Made by a program: the position numbers and the translations under genes. From Stentor coeruleus (lineage: Eukaryota > Ciliophora > Heterotrichea > Heterotrichida > Stentoridae), in NCBI GenBank assembly GCA_001970955.1, contig MPUH01000454.1:1-53319 (forward strand): a stretch of DNA of 53,319 nt. Direction: 5' to 3'. How positions within the stretch are numbered: the stretch's first letter is position 1; each line of letters begins with the position of its first letter. The notes below the pieces were generated by a model, which was not told where the DNA came from, searched no databases, and saw nothing but the letters and a program-made list of their open reading frames with translations. Of this stretch, positions 1-10,136 are shown piece after piece.

Positions 1-1380
1 AATAATTCCAAATACTCCACAGCCCCTTTATCTAAATGCCAACACCTTTAAAAAAATTTAAAATATTAACCAAGCCGCAAAATCATAAAATTTTGAAAAT
101 GTCTTCCGCTTCTCCTTCCTTTACATTGAATTATCAATTGGCTATTTAATAATATTAAATCTAATCACATTATCTCTTAATCCTTTAAGTGTTGACTTAT
201 AAAAATAAAATTTCATAGCACTCATAAATCCACTATGAAACTATATCTTTGATTTTGCACTATCTCTTGGCATTAAAAAATTAATTTCCTGATTAAGAAT
301 TTCTATTATTTCCTCAATCTCATCTTTTACTTCTTTAAAATTTTCTTCTTTTTTCTATCTGTGCTCTATCCGAATTATTTTTTGACTCATTTTGATCTTT
401 ACTATTTATCAAATCTAAACTGTCGATTTAGATTTATTTACTTTAATATTCATCGAATAAGCAGCGATCAATACTTAATTCTTGTAAAGGAGGTAACAAG
501 GATTTTACTGAAGTGGCAAACTTGATTGTAGAGAGATGCGATTTTTTGAGTTAGGGGTCTGTTTGGATTAGATTGATTTTTTTGCTATGATGTAAAGACC
601 ATATAGTTAATTGACTTGCAGAGCTTACCTTTTTCTTTCATAATGCTACTTTTACGAAGAGCTAACTTGATTTTCTCAGCTATGCCAGACTTGGTTTTAG
701 ATATATTTATATATTATTACTATATGGAATTTAGCACTTTTAGAAATTTAGCGTTTGCTTACTATGAGGAGTTAGAAGTAGGAAATTTATGTGATATTTG
801 TGATTTTTTAATATTGGAAGGTAGCATAGTGAGTTTTTTTATAGAATTTGTCTATATAAAGGATTAGGCATTAAGCTTAGAAAGTAAAGGAAGTATGATT
901 TTTATAATTTAAATTTTGACGTATATGATGAATAAAAACATATAGAAATATAAGAAATAGGGTTAAGAAATGGGTAGATTTTTATTTAAGTTATGCCTAT
1001 AATACTTACGCATTCGCTTATAATATATTATTGATGCTTAAAAATATAATTATTTAAAAGGTAAATTGTCTTTGAAACTTGTAAATTCCTTAAACTTCAT
1101 ATCTTATTATAGCTATTATATAAACCTTATTTTATAATAATTTTTATATCATAATATTCCCTCACAATAAAATTATTCTCACAACACCTTTAAATAACCT
1201 TAATAAAACTTCAGTCAACCCTTAAGTTAAACGAAATTATCCCTATAAGCCTCTTCCCAATACCTAACATATCAGAATTTCCATCATATTTTCAAATTAA
1301 TACCCTATCAGATCTTACCAGAATCAACAAAGATAAAAGCCCAGGGTAAAAAAATGTCTTTATAAAAAGTTCAAGGACTA
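1..1380. other. No supportable gene; left edge
   Basis: No telomeric repeat is seen at the left edge. The + strand is C-rich and G-poor over 1-480, G/T-rich over about 480-980 and C-rich again before 1381. A frame from an ATG at 643 to a stop at 867 would give 74 hydrophobic residues with two cysteines (CDIC). It matches nothing I know, so I do not call it. Confidence 0.5.
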
Positions 1381-2373
1381 ATGAGTCTGAACATCAAGCT
1401 CGTATACAAACAAGAAATTCATCGTTTACTAAAACTTCCAACCACCTTTGCTGAACTGCAATCATATTGCATCTATATTTTCAATAAGTCAGATTTCACA
1501 ATAAAATACCTTGACGAAGAAGAAGATGAAATTACCATTGCCTGTGATAGTGATTTACATACTGCATATGCATCAACTCAATCCATCGGTATAAAAACCT
1601 TACGTCTTTTACTTCAAGACAAAGCTCCATCATCGCAAGCCTCATCAAGGTCTTCAAATATACCGACAAGAGAAACTCCAGTTTATTCTCAGCCAAACAT
1701 AGAAGAACGTAAATTCCAAAGAGAAGAAAGCTCAGAACAAGTTGCTTGGCAAAGATNAATACTAAACCTATAGTCGGCCCTAGATTCAATTGCACTGTAT
1801 GCCAAGATTTCGATTTTTGCCAGAACTGTGAAAAGACTAAAGAACATGAACATCCATTTATAAAATTCTTGAAACCCAACAATGACCAGTATGTTAATAT
1901 TGACTTCACCCCTGAAAACCTTATTGAAAATATTATGAAATTGAAAAATCTCATTTTTAGCAAAAAGCCTAGAATTGAAGTAAAAGAACAGATAAAATTT
2001 GATGACCGTAGCGCTGGGGAGATTAATTTGGTATGGGATGTTAGGAATTGTGGTAATACTCCTTTACCTTCAGGATGTATTGCTGAATTAGTTAAAGGAA
2101 ATGTCTCAGCTATTTTTAATCCAATACCTACTTTAGAACCAGGCCAAGAAGGACAAGTAACAGCTAAACTATGGAGTGAAGGGGGGAGAATATTTGGGAA
2201 ATGGAAATTGTTAAATTACTAAACCTCTGAAGGGTTATAATTGGGAAGATGATTTTAAAAGGTTTTTCAAGGATGGCATGAAGGAAAAAGTACTGATGAT
2301 GACAGAGATAGGTTTTGATTATTACATTGCTGAAGAGGCTTTAAGAAAAATGGTGGAGATATTCAAAAAGTGA
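1381..2373 (+). CDS. NBR1/p62-like selective autophagy receptor (PB1-ZZ-FW-UBA), broken by an assembly gap and a frameshift
   Basis: NBR1-family proteins bridge ubiquitinated cargo to the autophagosome. The first 65 residues form a PB1 domain with an acidic OPCA stretch (YLDEEEDEITIACDSDL). After the N at 1757, in another frame, comes the second half of a ZZ zinc finger (GPRFNCTVC, FCQNCEKTKEHEH) and then an FW-type beta-sandwich (LVWDVRNCGNTPLPSGC). That frame stops at 2220-2222. The next frame, 2224-2373, encodes a UBA-like helix bundle (MTEIGFDYYIAEEALRKM) ending in TGA. The PB1-ZZ-FW-UBA order is that of NBR1. The first cysteine pair of the ZZ finger is missing, so sequence was probably lost at the N. 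The step at about 2215-2219 is +1 and may be a base error. The domain calls are solid; the exact protein is not recoverable from this assembly. Confidence 0.8.
1757..1757. other. Assembly gap (single N) inside the NBR1-like gene
   Basis: The reading frame changes across this N and the first zinc-binding half of the ZZ finger is absent. Unlike the other six Ns, there is no duplicated flank here, so real sequence is probably missing. Confidence 0.8.
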
Positions 2374-2928
2374 TACTCTCTTTATCTTAGATTTATTAGA
2401 TAATATTAGATAAATTAGAAATTTGATAGTTTCAATTATTTTTTAGGCTTTTAGATAAAAATCAAGTTTTTGACTTGTGGGTTGAGACATTATTATGATC
2501 TTTACATTTTAAATCTCATGATTTTTCATAGAATTTTTATATTCAGGATCAATTATAACACAAAATGCATAACCCTCAAAATACTCTACCTAATTCATAT
2601 TATCATCTGCAAACTTATACTAATTCCATAAAGCATAATTCTCTTTAAACAAATTCATCATCTTTTCAAACCTAATCATAGTGATTTTGCATCATCTCAT
2701 GCACTTAAACCAAAATAAACTACCTAATTCCTCAAAAGAAATCTCTGTTTCTCCCTCATCTCGCATCAAACCTTCTTCAACATTCCTAATATCCTCATAC
2801 TAAAAACTCAAAATCTAAAATCTGATTGGCCATACAATTCTAAAATCAAGCCAATAATAATCAAGATTTCCATTTTTTAGGATACAAAATCTAGTATAAA
2901 TAATCCACAAATTAAAAATACCATTATA
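2374..2928. other. Intergenic, 5' flank of histone H4
   Basis: About 555 bp without a gene. The half nearest the H4 start is C-rich and G-poor on the + strand, as is typical of the 5' flanks in this window. I see no TATA-like element, repeat or RNA gene. Confidence 0.5.
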
Positions 2929-3252
2929 ATGAAAGGCGGCGGAAAAGGAGGCAAAGGTGGAAAAGGACTTGGAAAAGTTGGAGCTAAAAAACGTCATAGG
3001 AAAATTGCACGTGAAAATATTCAAGGAATCACAAAACCAGCAATTAGAAGACTTGCAAGAAGAGGTGGTGTTAAAAGATTATCAGGACTTGTCTATGATG
3101 AAACACGTAATGTTCTTAAATCATTCTTAGAAGGAATTGTTAGAGACGCAGTTACATATACTGAACATGCTAGAAGAAAGACAGTCACAGCACTTGATGT
3201 TATTTATGCTTTGAAGAGACAAGGAAGAACTTTATACGGATTTGGTGGTTAA
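2929..3252 (+). CDS. Histone H4, divergent N-terminal tail
   Basis: Core nucleosome histone of 107 residues. The fold region is clearly H4: [41 protein letters not shown] and the C-terminal [14 protein letters not shown] are all present. The tail differs from the usual [20 protein letters not shown]. It starts [21 protein letters not shown], so one extra GGK unit is inserted and the conserved arginine near position 3 is gone. Other changes include IARENIQ for VLRDNIQ and [18 protein letters not shown] in helix 2. The gene is intronless and is followed only 59 bp later by the Iwr1-like gene. No H3 gene lies beside it. It could be a replication H4 of a divergent ciliate or a variant copy; the sequence alone does not decide. 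Confidence 0.97.
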   Translation: MKGGGKGGKGGKGLGKVGAKKRHRKIARENIQGITKPAIRRLARRGGVKRLSGLVYDETRNVLKSFLEGIVRDAVTYTEHARRKTVTALDVIYALKRQGRTLYGFGG

Positions 3253-3311
3253 TAAGTTTAAAATGTATTACTTTTAGTTTTTTGTTGTAAGATTTTCTCT
3301 TGAATTTTATA

Positions 3312-3890
3312 ATGGACATTTGCTTGAGTGTGAAAAGACAAAGAGATGAGAATCCGGCTGAATATATAATCCTAAGTAAACGACACAAAAACTTCGAAAG
3401 CATTTTCAGTGGGCTTAGCCTAGACCCTCCAGTTGTCCTTCAGCGGGTAACCCAACGTAAAGCTCTTGAAGACTTCTGTCCTGACGAGCTTCTTGAGAAA
3501 ACTCGTGAAGCTTCTTCAAAGCTACAAATGACTCGTAGTCACGATAGCCGAATGAAAATCATCATGAAATACCGTAATCAAGTCTTGGAAAAAGAAAACA
3601 CAATTTACTGCAATGGTGAACCAATGGTATCATTCAGTATATCTAATACTAACTCAGAAAACTTTATCATTGATGAATATCGCCTATGTGAAGATGAGAG
3701 CTTTTACCCAGACAATGGACTAAATTTCGTATACGATGACTCAGAAAGTGAAAAAGAGTCAGAAGATAGTGAAGATTCTAATAGAGAAGACCATCCTTAT
3801 AATGATTATCCTGATGAAGATAGCTCAGAAAATAGCTCATATAGGTCGAAAACAAGCGAAGATTATGAAGACTATGAAGTTGAAGACTAG
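3312..3890 (+). CDS. Iwr1/SLC7A6OS-like RNA polymerase II nuclear import factor
   Basis: Iwr1 proteins bind assembled RNA polymerase II and direct its import into the nucleus. The protein has 192 residues from the ATG at 3312. An in-frame TTG four codons earlier is not a plausible start. The N-terminus VKRQRDENPAEYIIL resembles the basic N-terminal motif of the family. The C-terminal half has an aromatic/acidic segment (FIIDEYRLCEDESFY) and then the family hallmark DSNREDHPYNDYPDED inside a very acidic, serine-rich tail. It lies 59 bp after the H4 stop on the same strand. The call rests on the C-terminal motif and the overall layout. Confidence 0.75.
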   Translation: MDICLSVKRQRDENPAEYIILSKRHKNFESIFSGLSLDPPVVLQRVTQRKALEDFCPDELLEKTREASSKLQMTRSHDSRMKIIMKYRNQVLEKENTIYCNGEPMVSFSISNTNSENFIIDEYRLCEDESFYPDNGLNFVYDDSESEKESEDSEDSNREDHPYNDYPDEDSSENSSYRSKTSEDYEDYEVED

Positions 3891-4672
3891 TGTAAATACA
3901 AGGATTATAATTAATTCATGAAATATATGCAAATTATAAATGTAATGGACTTTTTATATTTAAACACAAATCCTAGACATCTTACCTTCAAGTTCTGAGT
4001 TTGTTTGAGTGAACGCTTTGCTGATAATACATAAGGTAGAGCCTTACTTTTGTTTAAGTTATGTATAATCATAATGAAGTTGGTTATATTATTATAAATT
4101 TATGATAATCGCCTGCTTTGGTCTATTGCTGGGTTGCTAATGAGTCTATTATGCTTGGGCTTTTAAGAAGTTGGATTTAAATTCGGAGTCTTAGAGTTTT
4201 CTTTTGAGGTTTTTATTGCGTTTATGTAGATGAATTAGTTCTTCTTGGGTTCTTGAGGCAACTTTTTGTATTTGTTCATGATTTCATTGATTTTTGAGTT
4301 GAGTTAAAGTGGTAAAGTTTTTGTAAGTGTTTGAGATCTTGATGAGGATGCTTTACAAGAATTTTTTCTTTGTGGATTAGGAGTTTATTGATTTTTTATA
4401 AAGTTTTTGATTAGATCTTCTTTCATTGATTTGAACTCCTGCTGTAGAACTTCTCACTACTTTTCTAAGGCTTTTTAGTTCTTCTAGTCAGTGATTTTTT
4501 TGCAGCTCTAGACATAATTCGCAAGTGTATTGTTAGTTTTCTAACTCTAGTATGAAGTGATTTATGTTATTTTCAAAAATATTATTTTTTTGGAAATAAG
4601 ACACAGAAGCATCAAATCACACAAAAAAATTTAACAATGTGACTTTTTACTTCACCTTTCAATGTTAATAAT
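3891..4672. other. Convergent intergenic region between Iwr1-like and ITPA
   Basis: About 780 bp, G/T-rich on the + strand as in other 3' flanks here. The minus strand can be read as lysine- and asparagine-rich peptide pieces, but stops occur about every 17 codons, so I do not call a gene. Confidence 0.5.
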
Positions 4673-5272
4673 CTAACTGATTATCCAATTAGGATGTGCT
4701 TGGAAATATTCAACAACAAGTTTCATAGCTTTTCCTCTATGTGAAATATCATTCTTAATCTCCAAAGGTATTTCAGCATAAGTCTGATCAAATCCTTTAG
4801 GTCTAAAAATAGGATCCCATCCAAAATTATTCTCTCCTTGTGGCTTTACAATATCTCCTTCACAAATTCCAGTGAATATTATTGGATCTTTACCTGGAAC
4901 TTTAATCCCAATCCTACATTCAGCACTTGCTGATTTATCTTGAAATTGTTCAAGCATATTAACAAGGCCTTCATTTCCAACTGCATCTTTTATATGTTTA
5001 CTATATGATTTTTACATGTATGGTCCTGGTAGACCATTCCAAGCTGAAAAGCAAAGGGAAGTATCATCGCATATTACAGCAAAGTTACCTACTTGACTAG
5101 CTCTGATTAGTTTGTCTTTGATTATTTCATCGGAGGTTCCTTGGATTTCTAAGAGTTCTAAAGAGAGCTTTTCTAGGGAAACTCCAATTTTTTCGAGCTC
5201 TGGGCCTAGATAATGCTGCATTTCTCTTAGTTTACCTTCATTACTGGTTATAAGCTTGAGAACTGGCAGCAT
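4673..5272 (-). CDS. ITPA: Inosine triphosphate pyrophosphatase (ITPA/HAM1 family)
   Basis: Hydrolyses ITP, dITP and XTP to monophosphates and so cleans the nucleotide pool. The spliced protein has 194 residues, the usual family length. Family motifs are in place: the N-terminal LITSNEGKLREMQ loop, the acidic ICDDTSLCF segment, NGLPGPYIKH, FGWDPIF and the C-terminal SHRGKAM. The continuous frame breaks after LPGPYM. Removing the 15-nt intron at 5001-5015 restores PYIKHIKDAVGNEGLVNMLE, matching the family. The gene is convergent with Iwr1 and divergent from the RING/B-box gene. Confidence 0.95.
5001..5015 (-). other. 15-nt intron in ITPA
   Basis: On the coding strand it reads gtaaaaatcatatag. 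Its removal joins the two ITPA frames at a conserved motif. Position 10 is A. Confidence 0.93.
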
Positions 5273-5774
5273 TTTTATATATTCACTTCACATAATTTAG
5301 CTATTTAGGTTATAGAAGATAAGAAAATTATTATAAACAACATCAAATCTTATCAATATTTTATTTGAAATATAAATTACGTATTTGTTCATAAAATAAT
5401 ATTTAAACCCAAGTTAACAATATCTCCTAAGCTATATTTTCATAAATAATATAAAATTTATATTTTGCTAGCATTTGAACCATTTTTTCTGCATCATATA
5501 AGTGCTTAAAAGTTATATTTTGCTTATTAAAATCATAATATAAAAAGAAATATATATTTCTTTATCAAAAAGTTTCACATAGTTTCCTTTATACAAATAT
5601 TCTACATTTTTTTTTTAAAATTTGAACTTTCTTCAATCATATCATAGGAAAAAAATTATCTTGATATACTTTCTTATATAGATAATTACTCATTTTTCTT
5701 ATACAAAAAATTGATTTTGTAATGATTCTGTTTTAAAAATACATAAAACTGTCAATAACTTTAAATACATATAA
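5273..5774. other. Divergent 5' flank, ITPA / RING-B-box
   Basis: About 500 bp of very AT-rich sequence holding the promoters of two divergent genes. I see no gene, RNA or clear repeat. Confidence 0.5.
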
Positions 5775-6659
5775 ATGACAAACCCATACGACAATGCAGA
5801 TGCCCAATCTATCGCCAATTGCCCTATATGCTTTAACAACTACAATAATGGCAAGTTCCTCCCCCTTCTCCTACCCAAGTGTGGACATACTCTTTGTCGT
5901 GCATGCACAATAGGCATCCAAAATGCAACTTACGAACTATCTTGTCCAATATGCCGCAAACGTAACAAGTGTCAGATAAGCAAATTGCCAACCAACATCG
6001 CTCTCCTAGAACTTCACAATAAAAAAGTCAAAAAATGTACCGAGCATAAATGCGAATATATGGCTTATTGTGTAGACGAAGACCTTTTACTATGTGGAGC
6101 ATGTATCCTTTCACACATAAACCACAATTGCATCCAATTTAATGACCCTGCATTGTCTATAATAACTATACAAAAAAAGTATCGGATCCTAAGAGCCATA
6201 GAAGATTTGGTTCATAAAAAAGAAACTATCAACAAAAGCTGGGAAGCCTTACAAATTTACATAACCAAGATTCATGAGTGTGTAGAAAAACACTATAAAG
6301 GGATAACTAATGCTGAGACTATCATGATTAACCGTGTGCAAAAAAAGAAAAAAAAATGTCTTAATAAATTAGGGATTATTAGCGAAAGCTTGAAGTTCAA
6401 TAGAATAATCTTTTTGTTAAAAAAAAATAACAGAAAAATCGATAAAGAGATAGAAAGGATGCATTGTATGCTAGAAGATCTTAAAAGTTTGAGAAGTTTT
6501 CAAGAACTCATGGACATAGATGTGGACTGGATTTCCCCCGATATGGCTAATGAAAGATTTGATTTGACATCTTTAAGATATACGAAGATTTGTTTAAGTT
6601 CTAAGCTGAGAATGCATCTTCTCAGCCTTAATACTATGCTAAGGTTTGAATATATGTGA
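5775..6659 (+). CDS. RING finger and B-box protein (TRIM-like E3 ligase candidate)
   Basis: Probable ubiquitin E3 ligase of 294 residues. The N-terminal RING is C3HC4: CPICFNNY, then PKCGHTLCRACTIG and LSCPICRK, over about residues 17-61. A B-box zinc finger follows at about residues 87-115 (CTEHKCEYMAYC, LLCGACILSHINHNC). The rest is charged and helical with heptad-like stretches, in line with a RING-B-box-coiled-coil layout. No C-terminal substrate domain is seen. The stop is TGA, which supports the standard code. The DYRK start lies only 19 bp downstream. The class call is firm; the substrate is unknown. Confidence 0.85.
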   Translation: MTNPYDNADAQSIANCPICFNNYNNGKFLPLLLPKCGHTLCRACTIGIQNATYELSCPICRKRNKCQISKLPTNIALLELHNKKVKKCTEHKCEYMAYCVDEDLLLCGACILSHINHNCIQFNDPALSIITIQKKYRILRAIEDLVHKKETINKSWEALQIYITKIHECVEKHYKGITNAETIMINRVQKKKKKCLNKLGIISESLKFNRIIFLLKKNNRKIDKEIERMHCMLEDLKSLRSFQELMDIDVDWISPDMANERFDLTSLRYTKICLSSKLRMHLLSLNTMLRFEYM

Positions 6660-6678
6660 ATAATTTATATAATTTCAA

Positions 6679-8313
6679 ATGTCAAAACACTTTGCGTTCG
6701 ATAATAGTCTTGGGTCTATTGAAGAATGTTTGGACGCCCTACAACATAGGGATCGACAGCCGAAATCCTCTGAGGATTTCATAGGGTTTTCTCAATACAA
6801 CAATTTTTTTTCACCAAGAAACAACCTAAGTACAGCGACTAGTGACCGATTCTGCAGGTGTCGACATGAAAAAGACATTTCGACACTGAAACATGAAATT
6901 GAAGGATTGAAAAGTATTTTTATAGAAAAAACAGAACATATGCTTCACTTGGAAGTGCTTTTTCAAAGAGCTCTGAATCAAATTACTTATGAAATGGAAG
7001 GCATTGATGAAAAAGTTAAAAAAATCTCCCAGCTTGAGACCAAAGTGACAGAAAAACTATCAGGATCACAAGCACAGAGCTTCCATACTTCAACATGCGC
7101 TTTTCCTACATCTCATAAGAATTTATCAAGGTCGCCTGGGGAGTTTTCTTTTTCTAACAACGAAGGGGATGAAACATCGAATTTTAGCTTTGGAGAAATT
7201 GATGAGAATATTGACGTCCATTTGCCTAGAGAAAAGGATTGTAAGGACTTTGAAGAGTTCTTAAAAAAACAGCAGTCAAGTAGTTTGATTACAGATAAAC
7301 TGTTGGAAGACCATGAAATAATGCAGATTCCTTATGTTTATGATGCAACAACAACAAATCCAGGCCCTCCTCAAACTTTAAGCCCAGGGGATTTTTTATC
7401 AGAAAGGTATCGAGTTGAGACTATTATTGCTTCAACACATTTCAGCACAGTCGTCCAATGTCAGGATTTGTTCGATAGAAAAAAAGTGTGCCTTAAGGTA
7501 ATTCATAATCAAAAAGAAACTTTTGACCAAGGCCTTGATGAGATAAAAATCATGAATTTACTGCAAAAAGCATCTAGAGGGAAACTCTCACAAAAATTCA
7601 TAGTTAGGATGATTGAGTTCTTTTATTATAAAGAAAACTTGCATATCGTCTATGAACTTCTTGGAGAAAATCTTTTTGTCATTAACTCAAACCCAGCTTT
7701 TTCCCATGTTTTACAACGTGAAAACCTTATTAGAATAACCAAAGAACTTCTTATTGCCTTATCATTTATCCATAGTCAAGGGATTATCCATGCTGATGTC
7801 AAACCTGAGAATATATTATTATCTTTTCCTATAGCATATAGAAGATCATTCCATCTTTTTGATATAAGATTAGTTGACTTTGGTAGTAGTTGTTATATTA
7901 CAGATTCATTAACAACTTATATACAATCTAAAGCATACAGAGCTCCAGAAGTTATTGTTGGTGGCAAATATGATAGTAAAATCGATATTTGGAGCTTAGG
8001 ATGTGTTCTTGCTGAACTTATTACAGGAGAAGTACTTTTTGAAGCTTTGAGTATGAAAGAAATGCTTACTAAGGTATGAAATATTTAGATTTATGTTTGT
8101 CTTGGACAGTTGCCTAAAGAAGGTAAATTGTTGAGTGTTTATGTTGAAGACCAAAAAATTGTGGATCAAGAAGAAGTTAAAGTCAAGTTTATTGAGGAAA
8201 TTGCTAGTGGTGATGAAGCTTTGGAAGAGTTTTTGAGAGCATTGCTAGCTGTAGATCCTAATAAACGCCCTACAGCTGATGAAGCGCTGAATTATCGTTG
8301 GCTTAGCTCTTAA
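6679..8313 (+). CDS. DYRK-family protein kinase (plant-type DYRKP-like), non-RD, one 15-nt intron
   Basis: Dual-specificity tyrosine-regulated kinase of 539 residues after splicing at 8074-8088. The first 240 residues are low-complexity and coiled-coil. The kinase domain begins near residue 240 (SERYRVETIIAS). Diagnostic segments are CLKVIHNQ with the ATP lysine, FDQGLDEIKIMNLL, HADVKPENIL, LVDFGSSCY and IQSKAYRAPEV. Two oddities stand out: the glycine-rich loop has lost its glycines (ASTHFSTVV), and the catalytic loop is HAD rather than the family HCD. A glycine-poor loop and the FDQ.LDEIK segment are features I recall from plant-type DYRKs. The intron removal joins LTK to IYVCLGQLPKEG. The gene begins 19 bp after the B-box gene. 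Confidence 0.9.
8074..8088 (+). other. 15-nt intron in the DYRK-like gene
   Basis: It reads gtatgaaatatttag. Retaining it puts a stop in the kinase C-lobe; removing it gives a continuous domain. Position 10 is A. Confidence 0.93.
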
Positions 8314-8506
8314 GAATTTAGTCGCTCAGTATTTAGATGTATTTTAATATGCTATTGGCATTATTTAGGTTTTAAAAGGGTTTGTTGGAATTTATTATAT
8401 AAAGAGATATTGAATTAAGTTTTAGATATGTGTGGAATAATTTTAGTGTGTATTAAAGAATGTAAATATGCTGTTTTTTTTTATAAGTTTATGGCACTTT
8501 TATATC

Positions 8507-9229
8507 TTAGTTATTTTTATCATCATTTCCTTCCAAACTTTTTTTACTTTTGTCAATTTCGTCATCTCTAAATTTAAACCCATCAATTTCCTCATTTAAA
8601 TCCTCGTCGTTATAAACATTTTCCTCTTTTTTACCGTAGTTCATCTCACAGTCTTCCAGTTCATCATCATCATAAAACACTCTATCGCAGGTTGAATTAG
8701 CAAATTTCAGGTTTTTCAAATGCAAATAAATGATCCTGCCCATGTTATTATCCCCTCTAAGACCTTTCTGAGGGTTATCTTTTATCGAATTCATCCAAAA
8801 AAACAGCCCTTTAAGGACTTTGTCTTGTCTCTATATATAAAATACAGATTCTAGTGGGAATTTATGTTTGTATTTAATTTTCCTAGGATCATTTATATGC
8901 AATGATGGGAATATTCGTATTATAAACATACCTAGGCTACGATAGCTGATTTCTATAAGGATGCTGGAGTCTGTAACTATGCTTGTGCATTTGAGTTTAA
9001 CTGTATAATGCTTGGAGTTAAGACGAGTGCTTTTAAGACAGTATACTTTGTGTGGTATAAAGCTCAAAGATTCGTTTTCGAGGTCAGAAAGTGTTTTTAT
9101 TGATTCAAAGTCTTTGGTGTAGTTGTCAACTCGGATCGCTCCTTCTTGGAATGAGAGTATTTTTGCAAGTTTTGACAGGTTTGGAGGAATATACTCACGA
9201 TTAGTGCATGCGCAACTAGAATTGCCCAT
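8507..9229 (-). CDS. Probable N-myristoylated/palmitoylated protein of unknown function
   Basis: I do not recognise this family. After splicing at 8831-8845 the protein has 235 residues. It begins MGNSSCACTN: a glycine at position 2 with serine at 5 fits N-myristoylation, and cysteines at 6 and 8 fit palmitoylation. I therefore infer membrane attachment. The middle (about 70-170) alternates hydrophobic and basic segments and looks folded. The last 50 residues are very acidic (runs of D and E with scattered K), like a disordered tail. The splice restores LESRQDKVLKGLFFWMNS from two frames. The gene is divergent from the dynein-stalk-like gene. Confidence 0.75.
8831..8845 (-). other. 15-nt intron in the acylated-protein gene
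   Basis: On the coding strand it reads gtattttatatatag. It ends in an in-frame TAG if retained. Position 10 is A. Confidence 0.88.
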
Positions 9230-9307
9230 TTATTATCATACACTTACAAGCTATAAAAATTTAACTCAATTTCATCTGGTTGAAGTTTTTCTGTTTGATT
9301 TAAGTTA

Positions 9308-9428
9308 AGATTGTTTTAGTATGAATTTTATATATTTTTGGATTTACTATTCATTGATTTGGTGGTANAGATTGTTTTAGTATGAATTTTATATATTTTT
9401 GGATTTACTATTCATTGATTTGGTGGTA
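9308..9428. repeat. 60-bp false duplication around N at 9368
   Basis: 9308-9367 and 9369-9428 are identical and are separated by one N. This is the signature of two contig ends that overlap but were not merged. Confidence 0.9.
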
Positions 9429-9797
9429 TAAATATCAGCATCATCTATTTCATATAAAACGGTATACTTTCTTATATATTTAGTTTTAAATAAGAAATAA
9501 ATTATGTATATTTTTTTCAGTAAATATATGAAAACATAATTTGCTTATATCTCATAAATATACTTATTCTTACTAAATAAAATAAAGCAAATTTTCGCAT
9601 GAAATCATATCCNATAAATATCAGCATCATCTATTTCATATAAAACGGTATACTTTCTTATATATTTAGTTTTAAATGAGAAATAAATTATGTATATTTT
9701 TTTCAGTAAATATATGAAAACATAATTTGTTTATATCTCATAAATATACTTATTCTTACTAAATAAAATAAAGAAAATTTTCGCATGAAATCATATC
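9428..9797. repeat. 184-bp false duplication around N at 9613, copies differ
   Basis: 9428-9611 and 9614-9797 are near-identical with three substitutions (a/g, c/t, c/a). This is an unmerged contig overlap. The differences point to allelic or read-level variation between the two contigs. Confidence 0.88.
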
Positions 9798-10136
9798 AAA
9801 ATCGTATGTGATTATTTTAAAATTATTTTCCACATAATTCAAATCTACATCTTACTTTTTAGTGATGAATTTAAAAAATTACTTTTAAACCCAACTCCAA
9901 TTTAAAAAAACTCATACAAAATCTCCATAATTTCTCTTTCATTTCAACCTTATCCTAAAATCTAATTCAATTATAAATCACTTACAAATATCATACAAAT
10001 TCTATAGCCTCGTCTCAATCCTTAAACCCCCAAACCCTAAAAAATGCTTTACCTTTAAAACTGGAAAATTTTATACAAAACTCCATTAAAACCCAACTTA
10101 CATAATTTACATCTAATTTATTAAATTCAGAAAACA

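Larger units (their letters stand above)
9230..10136. other. Divergent intergenic region with two unmerged assembly joins
   Basis: No gene is seen. The first 570 bp are inflated by two false duplications around Ns at 9368 and 9613. The 300 bp before 10137 are C-rich and G-poor on the + strand, as in other 5' flanks. Confidence 0.6.

Noticed and set aside
1..480. Minus-strand frame that looks protein-like if TAA and TAG are read as glutamine
   Set aside because: Stops occur about once per 17 codons, near what the purine-rich strand of a C-rich flank would give by chance. Real genes here use the standard code.
3900..4560. Coiled-coil-like minus-strand reading with scattered stops, as a possible pseudogene
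   Set aside because: The region has the G/T-rich 3'-flank composition seen elsewhere, which yields K- and N-rich peptides on the other strand. There is no recognisable domain.
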